Source: DATKNA01 sp963755755
GTDB lineage: Bacteria; Actinomycetota; Actinomycetes; Actinomycetales; Kineosporiaceae
Assembly (NCBI GenBank): GCA_963755755.1
Contig: CAVWLJ010000018.1
Span: forward strand, 131,891 to 195,890
DNA: 64,000 nt
Direction of reading: 5' to 3'
Position 1 is the first letter of the stretch. The number at the start of each line of letters is the position of its first letter. This document shows positions 48,110-56,873 of this stretch, in pieces. The translations under genes were made by a program, and so were the position numbers. The notes beneath the pieces are model-generated. The model searched no databases. It was not told the origin of the DNA and was given only the letters and a program-made list of their open reading frames with translations.

Positions 48110-49833
48110 CCTGAATCTTGCATGATCTTGCTGCGTGGCATGAACGGGAAAGTGCTCCTGACCTGGAACGATGGGACTTGTCGAGGGTCCTGATCGCGCC
48201 AAGCAAGGAGCACTTCCGGGGTGAAGCGTAGACGGCTGTGTCCGCGGGTGAGGGTCGACGCGCGCGGGGCGTCGGCGCTGTCACAGGCCGGCGGGGTCCT
48301 GCTGGTGGAGACGATCCGCGCCGCGGACCTGGATGAGGGCCTGTCGAGGGCGTTGGCGCCGTGGCGCAAGCCCGGCGCGGTCCACGACCCGGCGAAGGTG
48401 CTGCTGGATCTGGCGGTCGCTGTCGCTCTGGGTGGGGACTGCCTGGCCGACGCCGCGGTCGTACGCGCGGAGCCGGCCTTGTTCGGTCTCGTGGCGTCCG
48501 ACGCCACGATCTGCCGCACCATCGCCGCCCTGGCACGCGACGCCCGGACCACCGAGGCCGTGCTGGCCGCGGTCGACCAGGCGCGGGCGGCGGCCCGGGC
48601 GCGGGTGTGGCGGCTGGCCGAGCAGCGCGCACCAGATCACGACGTGACCGCCGCGCGGCCGCTGGTCGTCGACGTCGACGGCGTCCTGGTCACCGCGCAC
48701 TCGGAGAAGGAGCAGGCCGCGCCAACCTTCAAGAAGGGCTTCGGGCATCACCCCCTCGTCGCGTTCGTCGACCACGGCCCGCAGGGCACCGGCGAGCCGG
48801 TCGGGGTGCTGCTGCGCCGCGGGAACGCCGGCTCGAACACTGCCGCCGACCACGTCACGGTGTTGCGGCAGGCGCTGCGGCAACTGCCCGGGGTGAACGC
48901 CTCGGCCCGCTCGCTCGGGCGCACGGTCCTGGTGCGGATCGACGGCGCCGGCTGCTCGCACGCCGTGCTGGACTATCTGCACGCCCGCAAACTCGGCTAC
49001 TCGGTCGGGTTCACCCTGCCCGACACGACCGCCGAGCTGCTCGAACGCATCCCGGAGTCGGCGTGGACCGACGCCTATGACAGTGAGGGTCACGTGCGCG
49101 AGGGCGCGATGGTCGCCGAGCTGACCGGGCTGCTGGACCTGAGCGGATGGCCCCCCGCGATGCGCGTCATCGTCCGGAAGGAGCGGCCGCATCCGGGCGC
49201 GCAGCTGCGAATCACCGACGTCAATGGGTGGCGGGTGACCGCGTTCGCCACGAACACCCCGGCCGGTGGACCCGGTAGTCAGCTGCCCGAGCTGGAGCTG
49301 CGGCACCGCCGCCGCGCCCGCGCCGAGGACCGGATCCGGTGCATGAAAGACAGCGGCCTGCGCAACCTGCCGCTGCACGGCTTCGACGCCAACCGGATCT
49401 GGCTCGCCGTCGTCGCCCTGGCCGCCGATCTGGTCGCGTGGATGCAGACCCTCGCGCTGCACGACCACGCCGCCCGCCGCTGGGAACCCAAGCGGCTCCG
49501 GCTGCGGATCTTCTCCCTCGCCGGCGTCCTGGCTGCCACCGCCCGGACCGTGACCGCGCACCTGTCCGCCCGCAGCCCCTGGGCCGACCTGGCCGTCCAG
49601 GCCCTGACCCGGCTCCGCGCGATCACCGCCGCCACAACCACCGGCTGACCCCCGCCGGCCAGACTCCCGTCCCGACCACCCCGCGCATCGCCTCGGCCGT
49701 GGAAGCCGACGACACCCGGACCGCCACCGGCCGCCTCTTCACGCCATGTCAGACCCGAGCATCAGAATCAACCCGAGCCGGCGCCCGAACCCGCCGCCCA
49801 ACACTTACACGGCAAGATCATGAAAGATCGAGG
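48110..49833 (+). mobile_element. IS1380-family insertion sequence
   Basis: Imperfect terminal inverted repeats of about 23 bases start CCT at both ends (48110-48132 and 49811-49833). Both contain CATGATCTTGC. One transposase gene fills the element. A 3-base CTA is present on both sides, consistent with the target duplication within the disrupted TCTAAGGGC site. Confidence 0.85.
48221..49648 (+). CDS. IS1380-family transposase
   Basis: 475 residues, intact. DDE fold: PLVVDVDGVLVTAHSEKEQA gives the first Asp, TVLVRIDGAGCSHAVLDYLH the second, and ARAEDRIRCMKDSGLRNLPL the Glu. FGHHPLVAFVDHGPQGTGEP and LRRGNAGSNTAADHV are family blocks. GTG start behind GGGG; no frameshift, unlike the chromosomal genes around it, so it is either recent or well sequenced. 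Probably functional. Confidence 0.92.
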   Translation: MKRRRLCPRVRVDARGASALSQAGGVLLVETIRAADLDEGLSRALAPWRKPGAVHDPAKVLLDLAVAVALGGDCLADAAVVRAEPALFGLVASDATICRTIAALARDARTTEAVLAAVDQARAAARARVWRLAEQRAPDHDVTAARPLVVDVDGVLVTAHSEKEQAAPTFKKGFGHHPLVAFVDHGPQGTGEPVGVLLRRGNAGSNTAADHVTVLRQALRQLPGVNASARSLGRTVLVRIDGAGCSHAVLDYLHARKLGYSVGFTLPDTTAELLERIPESAWTDAYDSEGHVREGAMVAELTGLLDLSGWPPAMRVIVRKERPHPGAQLRITDVNGWRVTAFATNTPAGGPGSQLPELELRHRRRARAEDRIRCMKDSGLRNLPLHGFDANRIWLAVVALAADLVAWMQTLALHDHAARRWEPKRLRLRIFSLAGVLAATARTVTAHLSARSPWADLAVQALTRLRAITAATTTG

Positions 49834-49835
49834 CT

Positions 49836-50537
49836 AAGGGCCGGATCACGCAGATCAGGCAGAGCGCTCCGCCTACCGAACGCGCCTTCTTCGGCGTTGG
49901 CCCGGTCACCGTTGCGATCCCCGAACGACGCATCGGTAATCGCCCGTTCCCGGTACTATCTGCCGAGGACACCCTGTCCGCGCAGCTTCTCACCGAGCTG
50001 CTCGATGACCTCAACCTGGCGGTGGTGCCGGCGCGGGTGCCGCCGGAGGGCGGGTGGCTCGCCCCGGACGTCGACGTCGTCGCCATCTGCGGACCGAAGT
50101 CATCGCCCACGATCGCCCAGGTTCTCGAGGCGGACGCTCTGCTCCGGTTCGAGCAGGAAGATGACGCTGACTGGTTCATCGCGGATCGCGCGACGGGGGA
50201 GACCTGGCGCTCAGGGATGGACCAGGCGCCGAACCGGGCGGCGGACGTCGCCTACGTCGGCCGCACTCCCCACGACGGCGGATACCTCCTCGTCATTGCC
50301 GGCGTCCACGCGATCGGGTCTCTAGGTGCCGTTACTTGGCTGCGGGAGCACTTGGCCGAGCTGCACTCCACGACCGAGGGAAAGGCGTTCGGCATGGTTA
50401 TCGGGAGTACCTACGACGGGCTGACGATCGTACGTGGACCCTACGACCCCACTTGGGACAAGAGCGCGGGTCTTGGAATTGTTGGTGGTTGCCGGCCTGC
50501 GTGTTTGCTTGGCGGGGTGAGCGGATCTGCGCACTAA
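49836..50537 (+). CDS. 3' part of the interrupted HTH gene with unknown C-terminal domain
   Basis: An open frame runs from the IS end: KGRITQIRQSAPPTERAFFG, VGPVTVAIPERR, LLTELLDDLNLAVVPARVPP, DVDVVAICGPKSSPTIAQVL, RADVAYVGRTP-like region, LLVIAGVHAIGSLGAVTWL and MVIGSTYDGLTIVRG. The first part completes the helix-turn-helix. The remainder looks like an alpha/beta sensor domain with a conserved ICGPKSSP turn and a GIHAIGS-like block. I cannot name the family. In the uninterrupted state it would be a regulator of about 270 residues. Confidence 0.6.
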   Translation, partial: KGRITQIRQSAPPTERAFFGVGPVTVAIPERRIGNRPFPVLSAEDTLSAQLLTELLDDLNLAVVPARVPPEGGWLAPDVDVVAICGPKSSPTIAQVLEADALLRFEQEDDADWFIADRATGETWRSGMDQAPNRAADVAYVGRTPHDGGYLLVIAGVHAIGSLGAVTWLREHLAELHSTTEGKAFGMVIGSTYDGLTIVRGPYDPTWDKSAGLGIVGGCRPACLLGGVSGSAH

Positions 50538-50555
50538 TACGGCAGCGGGACTTGT

Positions 50556-50762
50556 GATCTATGTTCTGGTGGCCGGGCCGGAGCGGCGGCGCGAATTCGA
50601 CATCGGCGGGGATACCTGCGCCCGCACCGGGTCGGGTCGGCGATCCAGGACCGCAGCAGGTAGAGCCGGACATCCAAAGCGCCCGACCAGCCGCGCAAGG
50701 CGTAGCCGAGGAACAGCCCGATCTGGCTGTTTCGACCCTCCCAGGGATCGGCCAGGATCCCG
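50556..50762 (-). pseudogene. IS701-type transposase remnant
   Basis: On the minus strand, in changing frames, GLFLGYALRGWSGALDVRLY, LLRSWIADPTRC and CGAGIPADVEFAPPLRPGHQ can be read. They correspond to the GRxLIDRELYLPxSWTxDPxRC and AGIPxDVxFATKP region of IS701 transposases. No ends or start remain. Confidence 0.55.
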
Positions 50763-50791
50763 CTCGACGCGGACCCGAAATCAGTGCCCGG

Positions 50792-51817
50792 TCAGGCACA
50801 CACCGCCTCGATGATCGACACATCTGATGCCGTCGCAACGACCCGCTCGAGCCGGAAACCGCAGGTCTGCAACAGCGACTCGTGTTCGCTGCGGGTGCGT
50901 TGCCTGCCCCCGGTGTGGATCAGCATCACGATGTCCATGGCCTTGGACCAGTGGGGCCCAGGGTCGTCGGGGATGACGCTTTCCACCAACAACAGCCGCG
51001 CATGCGGCGGAGCGGCCTTCCGTACGGCGGCCAGGATCGCCGTGGCCCGCTCGACGTCCCAGTCGTGGATCACGTCCATGAGCATGTAGGTGTCGCAGAC
51101 CGGCAGCGGGTCCTTGAAGAAGTCGCCGGCTTGCAGCGTGAGCCGATCGGAGGCGATCTCCGCGGCACGCTCGATCACCGGGGGCAGGTCGAAAAGGATG
51201 CCCGTGGTTCGCTCGGCCGCATCCACCACTGCCTGCAGTAGGTGTCCCCGGCCGCCGCCGATGTCGGCGATCGTTCCGCAGTCCGAGAAGTCGTAGGCGG
51301 CCAGGACACTCGCGACCTGGATACGCGCCTTTGAGACCATCGCGGCGTCGAAGACCCGGCCCGCCTCGGGATCACTGTGAAGGATGGCGAAGAACCCGTC
51401 CGGATTCAGCTTGTTCGTGGCCGGGAGTCCAGTCTGGAGTGAGTAGTCGAAGTAACCCAGTCGCTTTGCAGTACTTTCGGTTCCGAATGTTGCCACGAAG
51501 TCACGCCAAGACTGGGGATGGTCGGAACGGAGCATTCGCGACGCGCCGGTGTGGGTGAAGCGGTCGCCGCTGGCCGCGAAGACGCCATGGGCAGCGAGGA
51601 GGCGAAGTACACGGCCGAGGGCCTCGGGATTCGCCCCGGTAACTTCGGCGAGCTCCTCGGCCGTCCGCGGCGTGTCGTCGAGCGCGTCGGCGACGCTGAA
51701 CCTGGCCACGGAGGCCAGACAGTGCCCGACAAACAGGCCCCCGAGCGCCCCGGTCAGTGTGTCGAAGGGCCCCGTCTGTTGATCGATCGCGGCATGGTGA
51801 TCATCACTGGCGGGCAT
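50792..51817 (-). CDS. Class I SAM-dependent O-methyltransferase (COMT-like, hydroxyneurosporene type)
   Basis: 341 residues. The N-terminal dimerisation/winged-helix domain reads PFDTLTGALGGLFVGHCLAS, TAEELAEVTGANPEALGRVL and SRMLRSDHPQSW. The catalytic domain has CGTIADIGGGRGHLLQAVVD (SAM motif I), GILFDLPPVIERA, LQAGDFFKDPLP and TYMLMDVIHDWDVERA with the catalytic His-Asp. Such enzymes methylate phenolic or polyketide hydroxyls. It stands alone among insertion sequences. ATG at 51817 chosen over an upstream in-frame start. Confidence 0.9.
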   Translation of the reverse strand: MPASDDHHAAIDQQTGPFDTLTGALGGLFVGHCLASVARFSVADALDDTPRTAEELAEVTGANPEALGRVLRLLAAHGVFAASGDRFTHTGASRMLRSDHPQSWRDFVATFGTESTAKRLGYFDYSLQTGLPATNKLNPDGFFAILHSDPEAGRVFDAAMVSKARIQVASVLAAYDFSDCGTIADIGGGRGHLLQAVVDAAERTTGILFDLPPVIERAAEIASDRLTLQAGDFFKDPLPVCDTYMLMDVIHDWDVERATAILAAVRKAAPPHARLLLVESVIPDDPGPHWSKAMDIVMLIHTGGRQRTRSEHESLLQTCGFRLERVVATASDVSIIEAVCA

Positions 51818-52053
51818 GGAACGCCTCCGATTGTCCCGGCTACGCGGACGGCGCAATCGTCGTCGTAATCATTATGCGAGCCGTAAGGCGTCGTCGACAG
51901 AGGGATAACCCTGGTTCGGTCCCGACGAAGCGTGCTGACTCAGCTGCGCCACGACCCGACTGTGTACTCCTGACAGGCGTTATTTGCCCGCTAGCGCCGC
52001 TGTGCGGCAGGCTAACTCTTGGGCCAGCGGTGTCCGCCAGTGTCACGCCAGTG

Positions 52054-54082
52054 TGTGATCCGTCAGGTGATGCGCGACAGGTTCCCGCCACCTGATGCGC
52101 GACATGTGGTCTAGGAAACTGAGGGTGTGGCGGTCCATGGCCGCTGTGCCTTGATGCTACGGACGGCGTGGGTGGTGGTGCGCCGCACGACTCGGGTCTC
52201 ACCGTCGTCGAGCTCGATCGCCAGGGTGGTCTCGGACACGGCGACGGTGACCGTGCGGTAGGCGTGCACCCGGCCCAGGGCGACCTTCTGCCCGACCACC
52301 ATGACGACGCCGCTGTTCGACGCGCGGCGCTGCACTCGGACCGGTTCGGTCGCCGGCCGTGGAGGCGGCCCGGCCGGACGGCGCCCGCGCAGCCTGGCCA
52401 TCTGGTCCGCGGTGAGCGGATTCGGTCTGGTGCGCAGCAGTTCGCGGGTGTCCAGGTCGAAGAACATCAGCGTGGCCGATTCGATCCGGATCCCGACGAG
52501 CCGTCCGGCCAGCATCTCCGCCGCCGGCACCGACTGCCCGGCCAGGCACACCCGGCCGTTGCGGGCAATACAGCGCTCGACCTCGAGCGCGTGCCCGTCC
52601 TCGACCCGAGGCAACGGTGAAGGCCCGGCGGGGACGGCACCGCCGGCGACCAGCCGGGCCAGGTCATTGACGGACAGGTGGGAGCGCAGGGTCTTCACCC
52701 GGCCGCCACCAATCAGCAGGTGGATCAGATCGCAGTCGGCCCAGAACCGCACGGTCAGCCCGGCGCGGGCCGGCCCGAGCCAGATCTGACGGCCGACCAG
52801 GAACATGTTCCCGCTCGGCGGCACCACCCGATCGAACTCCACGGCTCCACCCGGCCAGCCACCGGTCGGCGCCTGCAGGGTTGCTGGCTCCGGCGCAGCC
52901 GCGGGGGGCAGAACCTCGACGGCAGCCGCCGCTGGCGTCACTGCCGATGCCGCCACTGCGGAGGTCGGCCCGATGGTTGGGGGCAGCCACAGCGGCAGCA
53001 GCTCCCGCTCGGGCTGCCCGGTCGGAGCGAACCGCTGCGCCGGGGTGACCGGCACCGCCTCGTTCAGGCCCTGGTGCGGCCGGTCGTGGTTGTACTGGTG
53101 CACCCACGCGTCCACCGCGGCCTGCGCTTGTTCCACCGACTCGAACGGGCCCGCGGTGTCGAGGAACTCGGGCCGGAACGTGCCGTGGAACCTCTCCACC
53201 TTGCCGTTCTGGTTCGGGGAGGCGGGCGCGGTCAGCCGGTGCATGATCCCGTTCTTGCGGCAGATCTTGTCGAATAGCACCTCCCCGCCCTTACCGAACC
53301 GGTCCGTGAACTGCTTGCCGTTGTCCGACAAGATCTCCCCCGGCACCCCGTACTGGGACAGTGCAGTAGCCAGAGCCAGGCACACCGCCCGGCTGGTCGC
53401 CCGCTCCACCACCGCGGCCATCACGCAGTACCGGGAATGGTCATCGACCCCGGTGACCACCTTGCCCTCACGCAACACCCCGGTCCGCGGATCGACCAGC
53501 ATCACCCCACCGACAATGTCGACGGCCCACAACTGCATCGGCCCCGGCCGCTCCCAGCGCCGATACGACTCCCGAGGCCGCTTGCGGGGGCGGGACCGCA
53601 GAAGACCCTGCCGATGCAGAATGCGGTCGATCGTGCGCTCCGACGGCATCACCATGCCCGCCATCGGCTCCGTGCCCTTGAGCAGTTCCAGCCTGATCCG
53701 CGTGGACCCCCAGCGTGGATGCGCCCGGCGCATCTCAGCCACCCGCGCTTCCACCTCCGGCGCGACCTGCCGCGGGCTCGACCTCGGCCGATGCGAGCGA
53801 TCCGCCAGCCCGGCCAACCCCTCAACCAGATAACGGGCCGTCCAGCGGTGCACCGCGGACCGAGACATCCCTATCGAGGCGGCGACCTCAACCACCTCAG
53901 CGCCGGCCAACACGGCCCGGACCGCGTCCAGGCGCTGCTCCACCACAGACAACACGACCAGTGCCAATCCCGGCTCCTCCAGCCCGAACGCCCCATGGAG
54001 ACGACGGGCCAGAATGGCCGATCACGATCACTGTCGCGCATCACCTGGCGGACGACTGTCGCGCATCACCCGCCGGAGGACA
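52054..54082 (-). mobile_element. IS481-type insertion sequence with 14-bp target duplication
   Basis: Terminal inverted repeats start TGT and both contain GGTGATGCGCGACAG. Each end carries a second, internal copy of the TGATGCGCGACA motif. GTGTCACGCCAGTG occurs directly outside both ends (52040-52053 and 54084-54097), a convincing target duplication. One large transposase gene. Confidence 0.88.
52111..53967 (-). CDS. IS481-family transposase with long C-terminal extension
   Basis: 618 residues. Helix-turn-helix (VEVAASIGMSRSAVHRWTAR), then the DDE integrase core: MQLWAVDIVGGVMLVDPRTG (Asp), EILSDNGKQFTDRFG (Asp) and NQNGKVERFHGTFRPEFLDT (Glu), with NHDRPHQGLNEAVPVTPAQR at its end. The next 280 residues, including RVVPPSGNMFLVGRQIWLGP, form an extra C-terminal region absent from short IS481 enzymes. 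Intact and probably active. Confidence 0.92.
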   Translation of the reverse strand: MALVVLSVVEQRLDAVRAVLAGAEVVEVAASIGMSRSAVHRWTARYLVEGLAGLADRSHRPRSSPRQVAPEVEARVAEMRRAHPRWGSTRIRLELLKGTEPMAGMVMPSERTIDRILHRQGLLRSRPRKRPRESYRRWERPGPMQLWAVDIVGGVMLVDPRTGVLREGKVVTGVDDHSRYCVMAAVVERATSRAVCLALATALSQYGVPGEILSDNGKQFTDRFGKGGEVLFDKICRKNGIMHRLTAPASPNQNGKVERFHGTFRPEFLDTAGPFESVEQAQAAVDAWVHQYNHDRPHQGLNEAVPVTPAQRFAPTGQPERELLPLWLPPTIGPTSAVAASAVTPAAAAVEVLPPAAAPEPATLQAPTGGWPGGAVEFDRVVPPSGNMFLVGRQIWLGPARAGLTVRFWADCDLIHLLIGGGRVKTLRSHLSVNDLARLVAGGAVPAGPSPLPRVEDGHALEVERCIARNGRVCLAGQSVPAAEMLAGRLVGIRIESATLMFFDLDTRELLRTRPNPLTADQMARLRGRRPAGPPPRPATEPVRVQRRASNSGVVMVVGQKVALGRVHAYRTVTVAVSETTLAIELDDGETRVVRRTTTHAVRSIKAQRPWTATPSVS

Positions 54083-54224
54083 CGTGTCACGCCAGTGTCA
54101 CTGCCGAATACGCCTGTACTGGATCAAGGCGCCGGCCCGCTCCGCGGGCCGCGCGCCGGGCGTGCGGCGTGGGCGCCGGTCCCGGCGCGCGCCCGAACCG
54201 GGTCAAGGGTCGGAAGTCAGCGGG

Positions 54225-54578
54225 TCAGCGTGAGGCTCCTGCGTCCGAGCTATCTCGATCAATGGCTGCCTCGAGCCGGTCCTCGGCGGCCCGCTCTCGG
54301 TCCGCGCCGGCCTCCCTTCGGTGCTGTGCCGCGGGCGCCAGCAGGTCCGCTCGCTCATCAGCGGTCACGCCTGGACGGTTCGCGCGAGTCTCATCGAGGC
54401 TGGCGATGCGCTCATGCGCCCCGGCCATGGCTTCGTGCATGCGAGCGAGAGCGTCTTGAGTCTTGCCCGTTGCGTCCTGGGTCTGGCGAGCCAGGTCGGC
54501 ACTCCGGCGGGCCTCCTCTGCCACCCGGTCGGCTCGCCGTGCCGCTGAAGCCGCACGGTCATCGGGCAGATCCGTCAT
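54225..54578 (-). CDS. Small coiled-coil protein
   Basis: 117 residues, almost entirely charged helix: RAASAARRADRVAEEARRSA, DLARQTQDATGKTQDALARM, HEAMAGAHERIASLDETR. No transmembrane segment or domain recognised. Such proteins occur near partner-switching and stress genes in actinobacteria. ATG chosen over an upstream ATG because the coiled coil starts there. Confidence 0.5.
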   Translation of the reverse strand: MTDLPDDRAASAARRADRVAEEARRSADLARQTQDATGKTQDALARMHEAMAGAHERIASLDETRANRPGVTADERADLLAPAAQHRREAGADRERAAEDRLEAAIDRDSSDAGASR

Positions 54579-54749
54579 GCCGGTAAGTCTGATCCAAGAA
54601 GAGGCCCGCCACCGTTCGGCCCGCACGGGATGGTGGTGGCAGCGGACACGGGCATGCGGGAGGCCAATCACCGAGTCTGCAGGGCAAGCGGTCTGAGCAG
54701 CGGGATGCCGACCGGTTCGCTTGTTGGGGCGCGGACTGGCCTGCCTGGA

Positions 54750-55643
54750 TCAGTCGGGGGCCAGCTCGGTGGCCACGGCGCGCACTGTCGGGTCGTCCAG
54801 TCCTTCGATCACGCAACGCGCGAACAGCCATTGCGTGACGCGGTTGCCGTCGAGGTCGAGCAGGTCGGCCATTCGCTGGGCCAGGCCGGCCGGGTCGTCG
54901 GCCAGGCGTTCGGCGCAGTTGAGTAGGTGTTGCAGCACGTCGTAGCAGGGGTCTCCGACGAACGGCTTGGGGTCGATGGCAAGCCAGGGCTCGCGTCGGG
55001 CTGCGAGCACGTTGCCGGCGTGCAGGTCGGTGCACAGCAGCACCTCACGGTCAGTGTTGCGGGCGAGGGCGAGGAACAGCTCCGCCCCCGCGCGAGCCAG
55101 GCCGGGGTCGACGACGCTGTCGGCCTTCGGCAGGGCGGCGAGCCGCTGCTCGAAGTCGGCCACCCACGCCCGGCACATCACGTGCAGGGACCGGAACGGA
55201 AGCCCCGCCGTGGGCGCCTGCCACAGCCGCCGCAGTAGGCCCGCGACGATCGAGTCCTGTTCGGCCTCCGGGCGGACAGCGCTCAGCGGCGTTCCCGGCT
55301 CGCACCGTTCCAGCAGCAGCGCAGTGGACAGGCCGAGCCGGCATGAGTCGTACAGCAGCACGGCCCCCTGTCCGCGCCAGGCCCGCAGTCCGTCCGGTTC
55401 GTGTTCGGCCTCCACGTGCCGCCACCCGACCTTCAGCACGAGGTCGCGGCCGGCTCCGTCCCGCACGGGGGCGACCCACGCGGTCTGACCTCCCGGTTCG
55501 AACGGCGCCCCCACCTCCAGCTCCCACCGCGCCGCCAGCTGTCCCACGGTCTCCGAAAGGTCAGCGAGCCACGCCAGCCGTTGCGGTGACGGCTCGGCCT
55601 CCACCGTCGTGGCGAGCAGCGGCGGCACAACGAAGCGCACCAC
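54750..55643 (-). CDS. APH(6)/hydroxyurea-type phosphotransferase
   Basis: 297 residues of the aminoglycoside/hydroxyurea resistance kinase family. RDLVLKVGWRHVEAEHEPDG holds the ATP lysine and Glu, GAVLLYDSCRLGLSTALLLE the hinge, VLLCTDLHAGNVLAARREPW the catalytic loop and LAIDPKPFVGDPCYDVLQHL the metal motif. Related enzymes give streptomycin 6-phosphotransferase activity, but many chromosomal members do not confer resistance. Lies in the accessory region; intact. Confidence 0.88.
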   Translation of the reverse strand: MVRFVVPPLLATTVEAEPSPQRLAWLADLSETVGQLAARWELEVGAPFEPGGQTAWVAPVRDGAGRDLVLKVGWRHVEAEHEPDGLRAWRGQGAVLLYDSCRLGLSTALLLERCEPGTPLSAVRPEAEQDSIVAGLLRRLWQAPTAGLPFRSLHVMCRAWVADFEQRLAALPKADSVVDPGLARAGAELFLALARNTDREVLLCTDLHAGNVLAARREPWLAIDPKPFVGDPCYDVLQHLLNCAERLADDPAGLAQRMADLLDLDGNRVTQWLFARCVIEGLDDPTVRAVATELAPD

Positions 55644-55819
55644 GACAGTCTGCGGCTCCCGGCTCGGCCGGCTGGGGTGTCCGGTGTCCCCACCCGAGCG
55701 CGGCCAGTATTGGTCGGGCTACGGCCCGGCCGCGTAAAGCAGCGGTGGAGCCTACTGCTTGACCCGTTCGAGCGCCCTTCCGGGCTGGCCGCTTACCGGG
55801 TGGCGCCACCTCTGTCAGG

Positions 55820-56404
55820 TCAGGCGTCGTGGATGGGGCTGCCCACCCGGATCCGGTTGCCGTCCGGGTCGGTCGCCACGAACTCCCGCAGCCCGTGCGG
55901 CTGGTCCTCCACCGGGCCGATCCCTGCCACGCCGGCGTCCTCCAACTGCTTCCACAACCGGCGGGCATCCGCGACGTGCAAGAACGCCTGGCCCGGCGAG
56001 CCCACGTCACCATCGCTGCTGAAATGCATCTCAGCCGGCCCGGCGTTCAGCACCAGGTAGCCGTCGTACCGGCCGGTCACCTTCAGCCCCAGCCCCTGGT
56101 AGTAGGCCGCGGTCCGATCCAGATCAGCACTGGGCAGGATCGGGATCGCCATACCCATCGGATCTTGACGATCCTGGCGGGTCTGCATCCTGCGACGCAG
56201 CCACTGCACCGGCAGCCGAGGATCCAGACGCACCACCGGGACCCGGGTCGACCGGCGGGCAGCCCACACCGCGCAGGAGCCGCAGATATACACCCCCGGC
56301 GTCGTGCCCAATTCGGTCACCCGTCCCGAGGGCAAGGTGCGACCACAGCAGCCGCACCGCTGCGCATCCACCTGCCCCTTCGAGTCGGTAGCCATCGTCG
56401 TCAT
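55820..56404 (-). CDS. Zinc-ribbon plus VOC (bleomycin-resistance-like) fusion protein
   Basis: 194 residues. An N-terminal ribbon (CGCCGRTLPSG and YICGSCAVWAA, two CxxC pairs) joins a VOC domain: IPILPSADLDRTAAYYQGLG, YDGYLVLNAGPAEMHFSSDG, FLHVADARRLWKQLEDAG and EFVATDPDGNRIRVGSP. The VOC part resembles bleomycin-binding proteins. The first ATG overlaps the stop of the thioredoxin-like gene. An internal start before the VOC part would give a plain VOC protein. Confidence 0.75.
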   Translation of the reverse strand: MTTMATDSKGQVDAQRCGCCGRTLPSGRVTELGTTPGVYICGSCAVWAARRSTRVPVVRLDPRLPVQWLRRRMQTRQDRQDPMGMAIPILPSADLDRTAAYYQGLGLKVTGRYDGYLVLNAGPAEMHFSSDGDVGSPGQAFLHVADARRLWKQLEDAGVAGIGPVEDQPHGLREFVATDPDGNRIRVGSPIHDA

Positions 56405-56715
56405 CCCGCACTCCTCTCCCGAAGGGCCGCGACCAGGTCCTCGACCGTCGGTGACCCAGCCAACCCCGCAGACGTCCAGTACAGCCTGCATGCCAGGCTC
56501 TCCGAGACACCAGGCCCCGGGAACAGGTCCCGCCCATCCACCAAGAGCGTCGGCGACCCTGCGAAGTTCGCGGCGACCGCCTCAGCCCCGGTCTCGACCA
56601 TCGTCAGCTCAATGGGAGTGTCGCTGCGCCGCACACGATCCAACGCCTCAACCAGACGCTCATGCGCGGTGCGCCAGCTCGGGCAGCCATCGAAGTACAC
56701 GACCCGAACGTCCAC
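56401..56715 (-). CDS. Thioredoxin-like alkylmercury-lyase-family small protein
   Basis: 104 residues. VRVVYFDGCPSWRTAHERL carries a CxxW site in place of CxxC, and NFAGSPTLLVDGRDLFPGPG the cis-proline loop with SxTLLVDG. This family is widespread in actinobacteria, often beside mercury or metal genes. GTG chosen because the strand VDVRVVYF begins the fold. Coupled to the zinc-ribbon/VOC gene. Confidence 0.75.
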   Translation of the reverse strand: MDVRVVYFDGCPSWRTAHERLVEALDRVRRSDTPIELTMVETGAEAVAANFAGSPTLLVDGRDLFPGPGVSESLACRLYWTSAGLAGSPTVEDLVAALRERSAG

Positions 56716-56873
56716 GACCTCGATCGTCCACCCCTCGAGGGCGCCTGGACAGACCCAGCACCGACCCGGTTGCAGGGTCGCATCCGGTAAACGCGATCCG
56801 AGCAGGTGCCCAGACGCCCTGCTAGGCACGGCACGAGCGGCGCGACCCGGACGCGACGACGAGATCGCCCGCC

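Noticed and set aside
48014..48114. Short plus-strand frame as a complete small protein
   Set aside because: Its stop lies inside the IS1380 inverted repeat and its natural continuation is found beyond the element.
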